The position numbers were made by a program, and so were the translations under genes. Below the pieces are notes generated by a model, which was given only the letters and a program-made list of their open reading frames with translations, was not told where the DNA came from and did not search any database. From the NCBI GenBank assembly GCA_902789345.1, contig CADANT010000016.1, positions 1-64,000 of the forward strand: a stretch of 64,000 bases of DNA, written 5' to 3'. How positions within the stretch are numbered: position 1 is the first letter of the stretch; each line of letters opens with the position of its first letter. Source of the stretch: an uncultured Ruminococcus sp. GTDB lineage: Bacteria; Bacillota; Clostridia; Oscillospirales; Acutalibacteraceae. This document shows positions 17,731 through 26,994 of this stretch, in pieces.

Positions 17731-18159
17731 TTACTTTTCGTCAGCTTTTTCCTTGTCTTTTTTCTTCTTTTTGTCTGTAGTTGGCAGCTCTTTTTCAGTT
17801 GTAATAGTTGAAATAGCCCACTTTTGGAACTGGATTTTTGTTCTATCCGGACCTGTTTCCAATATAAAGGATTCATCATCCTTAATGCTTACAACTCTGC
17901 CTGTAATACCGCCTATAGTAATTAGCTCGTCACCAATTTCAAGGCTGTTTCTAAGCTGTTCCTCTTGTTTTTTCTTCTTTGAGTTTGGTCTAATCATAAA
18001 GAAGTAAAGAGCAGCAAACAGCAAAATGTATATGGCTATCATTGGCAACAATTGTGTAAAGTTTGTTGTTCCGCCTGATCCGCCGGAGGATGCTGTTGAA
18101 CAAGATGATAGTCCTAATGTAGCAGCTAATCCTAATGCTGCAATAATTGCTTTTTTCAT
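17731..18159 (-). CDS. yajC: YajC-like SecDF accessory protein with a lipobox-like N terminus
   Basis: Protein of 142 residues. One membrane segment (about 36-55, ending FFMIRPNSKKKK) is followed by the YajC core GDELITIGGITGRVVSI and a highly charged Lys/Asp/Glu tail (about 120-142). YajC associates with SecDF at the translocon. Unusually, residues 1-20 look like a signal peptide ending in LSSC, a lipobox-like sequence, ahead of the usual membrane helix. It has its own promoter (18200-18227) but sits directly after tgt, the usual tgt-yajC neighbourhood. Confidence 0.88.
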   Translation of the reverse strand: MKKAIIAALGLAATLGLSSCSTASSGGSGGTTNFTQLLPMIAIYILLFAALYFFMIRPNSKKKKQEEQLRNSLEIGDELITIGGITGRVVSIKDDESFILETGPDRTKIQFQKWAISTITTEKELPTTDKKKKKDKEKADEK

Positions 18160-18199
18160 TTAGTTAAGTCATTCCTTTCAATTTCAATACAACAAGCTA

Positions 18200-18227
18200 A
18201 TTATACCATAAAATTCAATCTAATCAA
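18200..18227 (-). promoter_or_regulatory. promoter of yajC
   Basis: On the minus strand: TTGATT (18227-18222), a 16-nt spacer, and an extended -10 TGG-TATAAT (TATAAT 18205-18200). It lies about 40 nt before the yajC start, in the gap after tgt. Confidence 0.6.
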
Positions 18228-18240
18228 GTAAAATTATTAA

Positions 18241-19371
18241 TTAAATTCTTTTTCCGAGTATGTCCTTATATTTTAAATAGAATTCATTAAATGTGCCGTT
18301 GTCCAATTCTTTTCTTATTCTTTCCATAAGATTGTTATAGAAGTAAATATTGTGCATAACTGCCAAGCGCATACCAAGCATTTCGCCGCTTTTAAACAAG
18401 TGCCTTAAATATGCTCTGTCAAAGTGCTGACAAACAGGGCAGTCACATTCTTCGTCAATAGGGGAGGTATCCAGAGTATATTTTGCATTAAAAATATTTC
18501 GTATGCCCTGCCAAGTAAACAGGTGTGCGTGCCTTGCATTTCGGCTTGGCATAACGCAGTCAAACATATCTACACCACGGTATACAGCCTCCAGTATGTT
18601 TTCAGGGGTACCAACACCCATTAGGTATCTCGGCTTGTCCTGCGGCATATACTCTTGTACCCGCTCTATAATATGATACATAACCTCGGCAGGCTCTCCT
18701 ACAGCAAGTCCGCCTATTGCGTAGCCGTCCAAATCAAGCTCTCTTATTTCCTTCATATGCTCAATTCTAAGGTCATCATATGTTGCACCCTGATTAATAC
18801 CAAACAGCATTTGCTGTTTATTTATTGTGGTTTCTAAGCTGTTAAGTCTGTCCATCTCGGCCTTACAGCGTTTCAGCCAGCGTGCTGTACGAGCAGTAGA
18901 ATTTTTAGCATAGTTATATTCCGCCGGATTTTCCATACATTCGTCAAATGCCATAGCTATGGTAGAGCCAAGGTTTGACTGTATTCTCATACTTTCTTCA
19001 GGTCCCATAAAAATTTTGTGTCCGTCAATATGTGAAGAAAAGTATACGCCCTCTTCTTTTATGTTTCTTAGTTTAGCCAGTGAAAATACCTGAAAACCGC
19101 CGCTGTCGGTTAATATTGGACCGTCCCAGCGTGTAAATTTATGCAGTCCCCCTAATTGCTTTACAACCTCATCTCCCGGCCTTAAATGCAGGTGATAGGT
19201 GTTGCACAGCTGTATTTGGCATTTTATATCCTTTAGGTCTAGCGCACCTACAGCGCCTTTAATTGCACCGCAGGTGGCAACGTTCATAAATACAGGTGTT
19301 TGCACAGTACCATGAACGGTTTTAAGCTCTCCTCGTCTGGCATAACCCTCTTTTTTTATTACCTTAAACAT
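18241..19371 (-). CDS. tgt: queuine/preQ1 tRNA-guanine transglycosylase
   Basis: Exchanges guanine-34 for preQ1 in tRNAs with GUN anticodons; 376 residues. Conserved parts: DSGGFQVFSL with the catalytic-region Asp, FGINQGA, GGLAVGEP, and the zinc site CDCPVC followed by a downstream His (LAVMHNIYF). The nucleophile Asp lies in RGVDMFDCVMPSRNARH. It is 27 bp downstream of queA, so two consecutive steps of queuosine synthesis are coexpressed. Confidence 0.97.
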   Translation of the reverse strand: MFKVIKKEGYARRGELKTVHGTVQTPVFMNVATCGAIKGAVGALDLKDIKCQIQLCNTYHLHLRPGDEVVKQLGGLHKFTRWDGPILTDSGGFQVFSLAKLRNIKEEGVYFSSHIDGHKIFMGPEESMRIQSNLGSTIAMAFDECMENPAEYNYAKNSTARTARWLKRCKAEMDRLNSLETTINKQQMLFGINQGATYDDLRIEHMKEIRELDLDGYAIGGLAVGEPAEVMYHIIERVQEYMPQDKPRYLMGVGTPENILEAVYRGVDMFDCVMPSRNARHAHLFTWQGIRNIFNAKYTLDTSPIDEECDCPVCQHFDRAYLRHLFKSGEMLGMRLAVMHNIYFYNNLMERIRKELDNGTFNEFYLKYKDILGKRI

Positions 19372-19398
19372 AAGAAATCCTTTCTTAAATTTGTTATT

Positions 19399-20421
19399 TT
19401 ATTCTATAAGCATGGCGTCTCCAAAGGAGAAAAACCTATATTTTTCTTTAACCGCTGTTTTATATGCGTTCATAATTGTGTCGTAGTCGGCAAAAGCAGA
19501 TACAAGCATTATTAGTGTGCTTTCCGGCAGGTGAAAGTTTGTTATAAGCCCGTCAAGCACCTTGAACTTGTAACCCGGATAAATAAAAATATCGGTAAAG
19601 CCCTCGCAGGCAACAACCTCGCCGTTATGTTCGGTGGCAACCGACTCCAAGGTACGACAGCTGGTTGTACCTACAGCAATAACTCTGCCGCCATTGCGCT
19701 TAGTTTCTTTTATGAGGTTTGCTGTTTCCTGCGGTACCTCGTAATGCTCCGAATGCATTTTGTGCTTTGTAACATCTTCTACCTTTACAGGACGGAATGT
19801 TCCTAAGCCTACATGCAGTGTAACATAGCCAATTTTTACGCCTTTTTCTTCAATGCGTTTCATAAGCTCAGGGGTAAAGTGCAGTCCTGCTGTAGGTGCG
19901 GCGGCCGAGCCTAGTTCCTTGCTGTAAACGGTTTGGTAACGCTCCTGGTCTTCAAGTTTTTCGGTTATATATGGCGGCAAAGGCATTTGTCCTACTTTTT
20001 CAAGGGCAGTATAGAAATTATCCTTACAATAAAATTCAACAATACGGTTGCCGTCTTCAAGTACCTCAAGCACCTTACAACTCATTATATCGCCAAAGGT
20101 AAATTCCGCACCCTCACGAGCTTTTTTGCCGGGCTTTGCAAGACATTCCCAAACATTATTGCGAACCTGCTTCAACAGCAAAAATTCAACCCTTGCACCT
20201 GTTGAGCGTGTGCCGTATATTCTGGCCGGCAAAACCCTTGAATCATTGGCTATAAGGCAATCGCCGGGATTTAAACTGTCTATAATATCATAAAAGTGCT
20301 TATGTTCTATGGTATTGTTTTTGCGGTTAACAACCATTAGTCTGGAAGAATCTCGTGGCTCTACAGGGGTTTGTGCAATAAGCTCCTGTGGTAAATCATA
20401 ATAAAAATCACTGGTTTTCAT
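19399..20421 (-). CDS. queA: S-adenosylmethionine:tRNA ribosyltransferase-isomerase
   Basis: Makes epoxyqueuosine in tRNA by transferring the ribosyl part of SAM; 340 residues, normal length. Landmarks are [14 protein letters not shown] at the N terminus, SRLMVV, the central [20 protein letters not shown] and, near the C terminus, [10 protein letters not shown]. Start has SD AAAGGAACG. It lies 23 bp after pcrA and 27 bp before tgt on the minus strand. Confidence 0.97.
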   Translation of the reverse strand: MKTSDFYYDLPQELIAQTPVEPRDSSRLMVVNRKNNTIEHKHFYDIIDSLNPGDCLIANDSRVLPARIYGTRSTGARVEFLLLKQVRNNVWECLAKPGKKAREGAEFTFGDIMSCKVLEVLEDGNRIVEFYCKDNFYTALEKVGQMPLPPYITEKLEDQERYQTVYSKELGSAAAPTAGLHFTPELMKRIEEKGVKIGYVTLHVGLGTFRPVKVEDVTKHKMHSEHYEVPQETANLIKETKRNGGRVIAVGTTSCRTLESVATEHNGEVVACEGFTDIFIYPGYKFKVLDGLITNFHLPESTLIMLVSAFADYDTIMNAYKTAVKEKYRFFSFGDAMLIE

Positions 20422-20444
20422 ATATCATCGTTCCTTTTGTTTGC

Positions 20445-22838
20445 CTATATCTTTTCTAGCTTTGCAAAGTTTGCCATAAGCTTTTTGGTACCAACTTTGT
20501 CAAATGCAATTTCAAGCATAGTGTCGTTTGCCATTGGTGTAGCAGATACTACCATTCCCTTGCCGAATGCCTTGTGCATAACCTGATCGCCTGCTTTATA
20601 GCTTGCTGATTTTTTAGGTGTGGCAGGTGATTGGTAGGTTTTGTTTGCAAAGCTGTTTGCTTTTGCAAAAGTACTGTTAAGAAATCCACTGTTAGCACCG
20701 CTCTTTGAGGAGTAAGAGGTAGGGGAGGTAAAGCTTGTTTTTACTACCGACGATGTTACCTCGGCAAGCTCTTTCGGAATTTCATTAACAAATCTGGACA
20801 GCATATTGCGGCTTGTGGAGCCATAAAGCATACGCTCTTGTGCGTGTATGATATACAGCTTTTCCTTTGCTCGTGTAATTCCCACATATGCAAGCCTGCG
20901 CTCTTCCTGTAATTCATTAGGATTAGTAATAGACTGCATACCCGGGAAAATTCCCTCCTCTGCACCCGGAATGAATACAACGGGGAATTCAAGTCCTTTA
21001 GCAGAGTGCAGTGTCATAAGAACAACGCTGTCAGCGTCAGAATCGTAATTATCAATGTCCGATAGTAAGGCAATGTCCTCTAAAAAGCCTGAAAGTGACG
21101 CGTCCTCCGGGTTGTCATCCTCGTAGTTCTTAATGTTGGTCATAAGCTCGTTAATGTTTTCTATACGGCTTTCGCTGTCATCTTTTTCTTTTTTCAGGCA
21201 CTCTATGTAATCTGTTCTTTCAAGTATTTCGTTGTACAGCTGGCAAATTGTTGTATCTTCATCCTCAGAGTATTCAATTAATCCCTCAATTAGCTTTGTA
21301 AATTCCTGCAGCTTTGGAACAGCCCTTTTTAACGGCTCATACTGGTCGGCATGACTAATAACATAGTATAGGCTTTCTCCGGTAACGGCTGCAATTTCAC
21401 TTGCCTTGTCAACAGTGGTAGGGCCTATGGCACGCTTTGGCTTGTTAATAATACGGCGAAGTCTGATGTTATCAGACGGGTTGCTTACAACCTGTAAATA
21501 GGAGGTCATATCCTTTATTTCTTCTCTGTCATAGAAGCGGTGGCCGCCGATTAATCTATGTGGTATACCGCCCCTTGCCATATTTTGTTCTATAATATTT
21601 GACTGTGCGTTTGTTCTGTACAGTACGGCAAAATCAGAAAATTTTCGTCCTTTTTCAACCTCGTCCAAAATAATGTCAGTAATATATTTTGCCTCATCTC
21701 TTTCGGAAGCAGCTGTATGTACTACAATTTTATCTCCCTTTGGGTTGTCAGTCCACAAAGTTTTGCCTTTTCGCTCCTCATTGTGGGCAATAACACCGTT
21801 AGCGGCATCAAGAATTGTTTGTGTAGACCTGTAGTTTTGTTCCAGTCGGATTACCTTACCGTCAGGATAATTTTCTTCAAAGCTTAGAATATTCTCAATA
21901 GTTGCACCACGGAATTTATAAATACTTTGGTCGTCATCACCAACTACACATATATTTCTGTTCTTTTCGGCAAGCATACTTATAAGTCTGTATTGTGCCA
22001 TATTTGTATCTTGGTACTCGTCAACCATTATGTATTTAAACAAATTTTGATAATACTCAAGTACATCATTGTTTTCCTGAAACAGCTTTACGGTATTGTA
22101 AATAAGGTCGTCAAAGTCCATTGCGTCAGAACTTTTTAATCGCTCTGCATATACGGCATAAGCCTTTGCTATAGTTATTCTTCTGCTGTCGTTAAAGGTT
22201 TCCTTTGCAAAATCCTCGGGACTTTGAAGTTTATCCTTAGCTCTTGAAATTTCTGTAAGTACGCTGCGGTGAGGCAGTATCTTTTCGTCAACATTCATTG
22301 ACTTTAATATTTCTTTCATCTGTCTGCGTTGATCGTCTGTATCATACACAGTAAATTTGTTGGTATAGCCCAGCCTGTCGCCGTATCTTCTTAAAATTCT
22401 TGCACAGCTTGAGTGAAAGGTAGAGGCCCATATGTCGGTAGCTTCGGGTACTCGTGCAATAATTCTTTCTTTTAATTCTCCTGCCGCCTTGTTTGTAAAG
22501 GTAATAGCTAAAATTTGCCAAGGCTTTGCCGGATTTACAAAAAGCTTTTTCTTTATTTCAAGTGGTACTTCGGTTTTGTTATAAGCGGCATCTTCAATTA
22601 AAGCAATTTCATCATCCGAAAGCTCCTCTTTGAAATAACTGCTGTTATATGCGTTGCCCCAGCTAACAAGATTTGCAATTCTGTTTACCAAAACAGTGGT
22701 TTTTCCGCTTCCTGCACCTGCAAGAATAAGCACAGGTCCCTTTGTGGTAAACACAGCTTCCTGCTGCATATTATTCATTCTTGAAAATTCATTTTCCATT
22801 AGCTTGTTTCTCAATTTTGTCAGCTTAGTATAATCCAT
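20445..22838 (-). CDS. pcrA: ATP-dependent DNA helicase, UvrD/PcrA/Rep type
   Basis: Superfamily 1A 3'-5' helicase of 797 residues. Motif I AGAGSGKTTVL (about 43-53), motif II VDEYQDTN, motif III GDDDQSIYKFRGA, motif IV QNYRSTQ, then motif V LMTLHSAKGLEFPVVF and motif VI YVGITRAKEKLYI. A C-terminal Tudor-like segment (about 740-795; AGDQVMHKAFGKGMV) is typical of PcrA. ATG 22838 is preferred to the in-frame GTG 22853 because SD AAAGGA lies between them. A 12-bp hairpin with a T tail lies just upstream in its leader. Confidence 0.93.
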   Translation of the reverse strand: MDYTKLTKLRNKLMENEFSRMNNMQQEAVFTTKGPVLILAGAGSGKTTVLVNRIANLVSWGNAYNSSYFKEELSDDEIALIEDAAYNKTEVPLEIKKKLFVNPAKPWQILAITFTNKAAGELKERIIARVPEATDIWASTFHSSCARILRRYGDRLGYTNKFTVYDTDDQRRQMKEILKSMNVDEKILPHRSVLTEISRAKDKLQSPEDFAKETFNDSRRITIAKAYAVYAERLKSSDAMDFDDLIYNTVKLFQENNDVLEYYQNLFKYIMVDEYQDTNMAQYRLISMLAEKNRNICVVGDDDQSIYKFRGATIENILSFEENYPDGKVIRLEQNYRSTQTILDAANGVIAHNEERKGKTLWTDNPKGDKIVVHTAASERDEAKYITDIILDEVEKGRKFSDFAVLYRTNAQSNIIEQNMARGGIPHRLIGGHRFYDREEIKDMTSYLQVVSNPSDNIRLRRIINKPKRAIGPTTVDKASEIAAVTGESLYYVISHADQYEPLKRAVPKLQEFTKLIEGLIEYSEDEDTTICQLYNEILERTDYIECLKKEKDDSESRIENINELMTNIKNYEDDNPEDASLSGFLEDIALLSDIDNYDSDADSVVLMTLHSAKGLEFPVVFIPGAEEGIFPGMQSITNPNELQEERRLAYVGITRAKEKLYIIHAQERMLYGSTSRNMLSRFVNEIPKELAEVTSSVVKTSFTSPTSYSSKSGANSGFLNSTFAKANSFANKTYQSPATPKKSASYKAGDQVMHKAFGKGMVVSATPMANDTMLEIAFDKVGTKKLMANFAKLEKI

Positions 22839-22850
22839 TTTTATTCCTTT

Positions 22851-22887
22851 CACAAAAAGATAACCGTTAAGTAAATTAACGGTTATC
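22851..22887 (-). terminator. terminator of the lipoprotein gene, lying in the pcrA leader
   Basis: A perfect 12-bp stem (22859-22870 with 22876-22887, 5-nt loop) reads on the minus strand into TTTTTGTG, only a few bases before the pcrA SD. It should end the glycosyltransferase-lipoprotein transcript. No convincing promoter lies between it and pcrA, so pcrA may depend on partial read-through or on a promoter I could not recognise. Confidence 0.75.
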
Positions 22888-22919
22888 GCATAGTTTGTTT
22901 GAATTTATTCACGTAAAAA

Positions 22920-23420
22920 TTACAATTTGTCCTTAATTTTATTGTAGCAGTCGTCAAACAGCGAAGTGTCAACATCGTAATCTTTGCTAAAGCAGTAATT
23001 TATAAGGTACATTTTTACATCGGTTTGGTCTTCCATATTGTATGTGAAATAGGCAGAAATATAATACTCGCCTGATTTTATATCGCCGCTTTCAGACTTA
23101 ATGTCACATTTTAGAACGGCAACAGTTTGATTATCATGATAAACATCAGCTTCAGATTCCTCAACATCAATAGAGGTAATTTTATTACCCTTAGAGTTTA
23201 AATCTTCCATAACAAACTTAGAGAAGTCTGTGTAAACCATATTGTTTCTAACTATAGTAAGCTTGTCACCGTCGGAATAGCATTTAAAGTCCATACCCTT
23301 GTAGTTAAGATTTGGCGTATAGTAATCCCCACCTAATGAACTGCTGCTGTCACAGCCTGTTACAAAAATGGTGCATACTACAACTACAGCTATCGTAAGT
23401 ATTGATAATAATTTTTTCAT
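22920..23420 (-). CDS. uncharacterised lipoprotein
   Basis: Protein of 166 residues with a lipoprotein signal: basic start, hydrophobic core (about 5-20) and lipobox VTGC (Cys23), followed by a Ser/Gly-rich tether. The mature part is acidic with alternating beta-like stretches and no family I recognise. It would be anchored on the outer face of the cytoplasmic membrane. It lies 25 bp after the GT2 gene and is followed by a terminator, so it belongs to a two-gene unit. Confidence 0.75.
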   Translation of the reverse strand: MKKLLSILTIAVVVVCTIFVTGCDSSSSLGGDYYTPNLNYKGMDFKCYSDGDKLTIVRNNMVYTDFSKFVMEDLNSKGNKITSIDVEESEADVYHDNQTVAVLKCDIKSESGDIKSGEYYISAYFTYNMEDQTDVKMYLINYCFSKDYDVDTSLFDDCYNKIKDKL

Positions 23421-23445
23421 ATTATTTATTCCTTAATATTATAGA

Positions 23446-24387
23446 TTATTGCAGAAATTTGTCTACTATGTATCTTGGTCTATGCTTTGTTTCTAGGTAA
23501 ACCTTACCTAAATATTCTCCTATAACGCCAATCGCAAACAGCTGTAAGCCGCCTAAAGCCCATACCGATATAAATATACTTGCCCAGCCCGATACTGTAG
23601 CGCCGCAGAAGAATGTGATAAGTGTGTAAATACCAAAAATAAGTGCCAGTAAAAATATAATTATACCCAGCCACATAATCATTCTTATTGGCTTAATGCT
23701 AAGAGAGGTGATACCCTGCCAAGCAAGGGCAAGCATTTTAGTAAGGGGATACTTACTTTCGCCGGCTGTACGCTCAAGGCGCTCATACTCAACAGTATCG
23801 CTTTTAAAGCCAACCATAGGCACCATACCACGCAGAAACAGGTTTACTTCTTTAAACTCTGCAAAGGCATCAAGGGCACGCTTGCTCATCAGTCTAAAGT
23901 CTGCATGGTTGTATATAACCTCTCCGCCCATAGCTTCAAGTATTTTGTAGAAGCTTTCAGCTGTAAATCTCTTGAAAAATGTGTCTGTTGTGCGCTGTTT
24001 CCTTACACCGTAAACAATATCACAGCCCTGGTAGTATTTGTCAACCATTTCATCTATTGCATTAATGTCGTCTTGCAAGTCAGCGTCAATAGAAATTACT
24101 GCGTCTGCATGGTCTTTTAATGTCATTAATCCACCGTACAGTGTGTTTTGGTGTCCTCTGTTACGGCTCATCTTTAGTCCCAATATATATGGGTTTGCTT
24201 CGTGCAGGGCAGAGATAATCTCCCATGTTTTATCCTTTGAGCCGTCATCAATATAAACTATTCTGCTTTCATCGGATATTTTTTTCTCTGTAATAAGTTG
24301 CTTGTACTTTTTCAAAAGTTTTATTGTGGTATCCTGTAAAACGGCCTCTTCATTGTAACAAGGAACCGCCAAATATAGTGTCATCAT
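23446..24387 (-). CDS. GT2-family membrane glycosyltransferase (GtrB/DPM1-like)
   Basis: Protein of 313 residues. A GT-A catalytic domain (about 1-215) shows VPCYNEE, VYIDDGSKD, the metal-binding region SIDADLQD and RLMSKRALDAF. Two membrane helices follow (about 230-252 and 262-290), ending in EYLGKVYLETKHRPRY. This is the layout of GtrB/Ykc-type enzymes that load a sugar on undecaprenyl phosphate for export. The donor is unknown. A downstream lipoprotein gene is in the same transcript. Confidence 0.9.
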   Translation of the reverse strand: MMTLYLAVPCYNEEAVLQDTTIKLLKKYKQLITEKKISDESRIVYIDDGSKDKTWEIISALHEANPYILGLKMSRNRGHQNTLYGGLMTLKDHADAVISIDADLQDDINAIDEMVDKYYQGCDIVYGVRKQRTTDTFFKRFTAESFYKILEAMGGEVIYNHADFRLMSKRALDAFAEFKEVNLFLRGMVPMVGFKSDTVEYERLERTAGESKYPLTKMLALAWQGITSLSIKPIRMIMWLGIIIFLLALIFGIYTLITFFCGATVSGWASIFISVWALGGLQLFAIGVIGEYLGKVYLETKHRPRYIVDKFLQ

Positions 24388-24511
24388 TGCTCATTACTCC
24401 ATTAAAATTAAATTCGTAGTTAATTATATCATTTTATAAAAATATCTTCAACCGAAAAAGAAATAATTAATTATAATTTACAGTAATTTAATAAAAACAA
24501 ATTTAAAACTG

Positions 24512-24540
24512 TTGTAAAAAGATATATCCAATGGTAAAAT
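24512..24540 (+). promoter_or_regulatory. promoter of the L,D-transpeptidase gene
   Basis: TTGTAA (24512-24517), 17-nt spacer, TAAAAT (24535-24540), 40 nt before the GTG start. These are the same hexamers and spacing as the promoter at 2913-2941. Confidence 0.6.
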
Positions 24541-24579
24541 AACAGTAGATAGCCTTACAGAAAGGAAGGTGTATCATTA

Positions 24580-25560
24580 GTGGTTAAAAAAGGTAAGAAC
24601 TTATCTAAAATATACAGCATAATTGGTATAGTTGTTGTGTTGGTACTGTTGTGTCTTATTGTTTTTTGTGTATCCGGCGACAACAGCGGGATAAACAAGA
24701 AGATTACAGAAGCTCCTACAGAGGTGACAACGCAAATAGTTACCGAGGTATCTACATCACAGACCGGCACAAGGCCTTCTCAGCAAGCAACGCAAAAGCC
24801 TACTGCAACCGCAACAGCGGGCACAGAAAAGCCTACAATGTCTGTTGAAATAATTGATAACATTAACAATAATAACAGTCATTCACAGCCTACTGCACCG
24901 CCTACGCAGCCTAATGCAGTGCCTACAGAAGCACCTACGCAAATGCCTACAGAGGATGCTGCTGTTCAGCTTAACGAATTAATTTCCGAAAGTGGCTATA
25001 CTGCGGAACAAATTTATTCTATGGGAATTAACCAGCTGGTAGTTGTGGATTCCTTTGGCACTCAAGCCGATGTTTATTTATTTAGCAATTCAGACGGACT
25101 ATGGAAAGACGAGGATATAAAATGCGGCGGTTTTGTGGGAAAAGCCGGAGTTGCCGAAAAGAATGCAGAGGGCGATAAAATTACGCCAAAGGGTTTGTAT
25201 TCCATAGGTGACGCATTTTACACGCATAGTCAGCCGTCTACATGGCTTAATGCCTTTAAAATAACAGAGAACACCTATTGGGTAGATGACCCCAAATCTT
25301 CAATGTATAATCAAAAGGTTGAGGGTGAGCAAAATAAGGACTGGGACAGTGCCGAGCATATGATTGATTATAATGACTACAGATACGGTTTTACAATTAA
25401 TTATAATACCAACCCGATAATTGCAGGAAAAGGCTCTGCAATATTTATGCACTGCGGTAACGCTCCTACAGCCGGATGTATAGCTGTTTCTGAAAATGAT
25501 ATGCTTCGGTATTTGGATAAGCTAAGTGCTTCAAAAAATCCGCATATTTTAATATTTTAA
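24580..25560 (+). CDS. membrane-anchored L,D-transpeptidase (YkuD domain)
   Basis: Protein of 326 residues starting with GTG (SD AGGAAGGTG). It has an N-terminal membrane anchor (about 10-32), a Thr/Pro/Gln-rich linker (about 45-125) with repeated PT motifs that spans the wall, and a C-terminal YkuD domain (about 150-326). The catalytic motif is visible: H in FMHCGN and Cys in TAGCIAVS. L,D-transpeptidases make 3-3 peptidoglycan cross-links or attach proteins. A single transcription unit flanked by its own promoter and terminator. Confidence 0.88.
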   Translation: MVKKGKNLSKIYSIIGIVVVLVLLCLIVFCVSGDNSGINKKITEAPTEVTTQIVTEVSTSQTGTRPSQQATQKPTATATAGTEKPTMSVEIIDNINNNNSHSQPTAPPTQPNAVPTEAPTQMPTEDAAVQLNELISESGYTAEQIYSMGINQLVVVDSFGTQADVYLFSNSDGLWKDEDIKCGGFVGKAGVAEKNAEGDKITPKGLYSIGDAFYTHSQPSTWLNAFKITENTYWVDDPKSSMYNQKVEGEQNKDWDSAEHMIDYNDYRYGFTINYNTNPIIAGKGSAIFMHCGNAPTAGCIAVSENDMLRYLDKLSASKNPHILIF

Positions 25561-25566
25561 ATACAT

Positions 25567-25603
25567 GGGCTGACTGATTTTAGAAATTACGGTCGGCCCT
25601 TTG
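25567..25603 (+). terminator. terminator of the L,D-transpeptidase gene
   Basis: A 10-bp stem with two G-T pairs (25567-25576 with 25590-25599) and a short TTTG tail, 6 bp after the stop codon. Confidence 0.7.
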
Positions 25604-25653
25604 TAAAGTAATTATTAAATTTTGAAAAACTACTTTAAATATATGCTGCACTG

Positions 25654-25662
25654 TGATATAAT
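25654..25662 (+). promoter_or_regulatory. extended -10 promoter of the membrane-protein gene
   Basis: TGA-TATAAT (TATAAT 25657-25662) with a poor -35 (TTTAAA 25634-25639), about 35 nt before the start codon. Confidence 0.5.
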
Positions 25663-25687
25663 CAACAGGTAAATTTTATTTGAGGAT

Positions 25688-26338
25688 GTGAACAGTTTGG
25701 GTACTGTAATTGCAAATGTTTTTGCGGAACAATGGATGTATATGTTGCTTGCGGCGGTAGCTGTGGCTGCAACTTTTTTAATTAAAAAATTCCTTCCGGA
25801 TTTTTATCGAAGCTTTTTAAAGGGCGGCTTAGTTGTGCTTGTCCTTTTGCTGATTGTTTTAGCTTTGCTTGTGCACGCTCCGGACTTATTCTTACTGATA
25901 CCTATTATAATTATTTGCTGTGAGCTCTTTGGGTACGGTGTTACGGGTAAGGTTGTAGCGGTACTGTTTGTAGACTTTTTACTGATTCAGGTAGATTATA
26001 ATTTTATTCCAAATAAAACGGCTATGACGGTTATTTTCTACATACTTCAGATATTGGCTGCAATTTGTATTGGAATTATTATGGACAAATATGTAAGAGC
26101 GGTTCAGGAAGAAAAAAGAGAAGGCAAGGAGCTTACTGATGATGAGCTTGCTAAACTGCAGGAAATGACAAAGGACGATACCTCTTCCGATTCCGAAGGA
26201 ACTGCCGAGAAATCCGACGATGATTTTTATGACTTAACAGACGTTAGCGATACTTCAAAATCAGTTGATGATATAACCGATGAAGACCTTGAGAATCATA
26301 TAGATGAAATTATGAGAAGAATTGATTCTGAAGATTAA
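25688..26338 (+). CDS. four-helix membrane protein with acidic tail, unknown function
   Basis: About 213-216 residues: an N-terminal hydrophobic segment (about 15-32), then three to four more membrane helices up to about residue 130, then an acidic cytoplasmic tail rich in Asp, Glu and Ser (about 140-216). The start is uncertain: GTG 25688 is only 2 nt from the GAGG SD, whereas in-frame TTG 25697 is 11 nt away and may be the true start. I recognise no family. It has its own promoter and a strong terminator, so it is a single gene. Confidence 0.65.
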   Translation: MNSLGTVIANVFAEQWMYMLLAAVAVAATFLIKKFLPDFYRSFLKGGLVVLVLLLIVLALLVHAPDLFLLIPIIIICCELFGYGVTGKVVAVLFVDFLLIQVDYNFIPNKTAMTVIFYILQILAAICIGIIMDKYVRAVQEEKREGKELTDDELAKLQEMTKDDTSSDSEGTAEKSDDDFYDLTDVSDTSKSVDDITDEDLENHIDEIMRRIDSED

Positions 26339-26353
26339 GTATTTTAGATTGCA

Positions 26354-26390
26354 AAACCGCTTTAGGCCAGTGCCTAAGGCGGTTTCTTTC
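26354..26390 (+). terminator. terminator before rnpB
   Basis: A 14-bp stem with one G-T pair (26354-26367 with 26372-26385) and a CTTTC tail, 15 bp after the membrane-protein stop. Confidence 0.85.
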
Positions 26391-26412
26391 TGCAAGGCTT
26401 TAGCGGCAAGGG

Positions 26413-26441
26413 TTGACATATTTTTAATTATATATTAGAAT
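26413..26441 (+). promoter_or_regulatory. rnpB promoter
   Basis: Consensus TTGACA (26413-26418), 17-nt spacer and TAGAAT (26436-26441), placing the start near 26448, exactly where the RNase P RNA P1 helix begins. Confidence 0.8.
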
Positions 26442-26446
26442 ATCCG

Positions 26447-26802
26447 TTAGTGAGTAAACTGAGCGACTGCGGGCTACAAAGCCGAAAGGCTGTACCCGAG
26501 GAAAGTCCGGGCTCCACAGGGCAAGAATAACGGCTAACAGCCGCCGGGGGTGACCCTAGGGAAAGTGCAACAGAGATATACCGCCGGTATTTTACCGGTA
26601 AGGGTGGAAAGGCGAGGTAAGAGCTCACCGGCGTTAAGGAGACTTAACGGCCCTGTAAACCCTATTCGGAGCAACACCGTGGAAAGACATTATGCATTTG
26701 CCCGATGCGTCTTAGGAGGTGGCATTGAGCAGTTTCGGTAACGGGCTGCCAAGATAGATGGTCGTTCAAGACAGAACTCGGCTTATAGGTTTAGTCACTC
26801 TT
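26447..26802 (+). ncRNA. rnpB: RNase P RNA (M1-type, bacterial class A)
   Basis: The catalytic RNA that trims tRNA 5' ends. The conserved P4 strands are evident: GAGGAAAGTCCGGGCTCC near 26499 and ACAGAACTCGGCTTA near 26771. Also visible are the J11/12 region with GGTGACCC...AGTGCAACAGAGA and the CR elements GGTAAG and AAACCC...GGAGCAA. The ends pair as P1 (AGTGA near 26449 with TCACT near 26795, continuing as TAAACT with GGTTTA). It has a consensus promoter and a terminator. Confidence 0.96.
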
Positions 26803-26839
26803 ATATGAATATGTAGCTGTTTTAAACGGCAAAAGTTTT

Positions 26840-26874
26840 AACTCCTGCAATGCTGTGTTGCAGGAGTTTCTTTT
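26840..26874 (+). terminator. terminator downstream of rnpB
   Basis: An 11-bp stem (26840-26850 with 26858-26868), followed by TCTTTTGC. It starts about 38 nt after the mature 3' end of RNase P RNA, leaving a short 3' trailer. Confidence 0.8.
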
Positions 26875-26939
26875 GCTTATTATTTTTACAACTAATTTTG
26901 TGAATTTTTTATTAAACTCTTTTATACGGTTAGTTATTA

Positions 26940-26948
26940 TGATATAAT
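26940..26948 (+). promoter_or_regulatory. extended -10 promoter of the yfmF-yfmH-lgt-folD operon
   Basis: TGA-TATAAT (TATAAT 26943-26948) 47 nt before the first start codon. The -35 region is poor (TTTTAT at 26920-26925), as tolerated with an extended -10. Confidence 0.5.
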
Positions 26949-26994
26949 AAACTGTGTATAAACTAATATATTATACAGAGAAAGGGAAAGTAAA

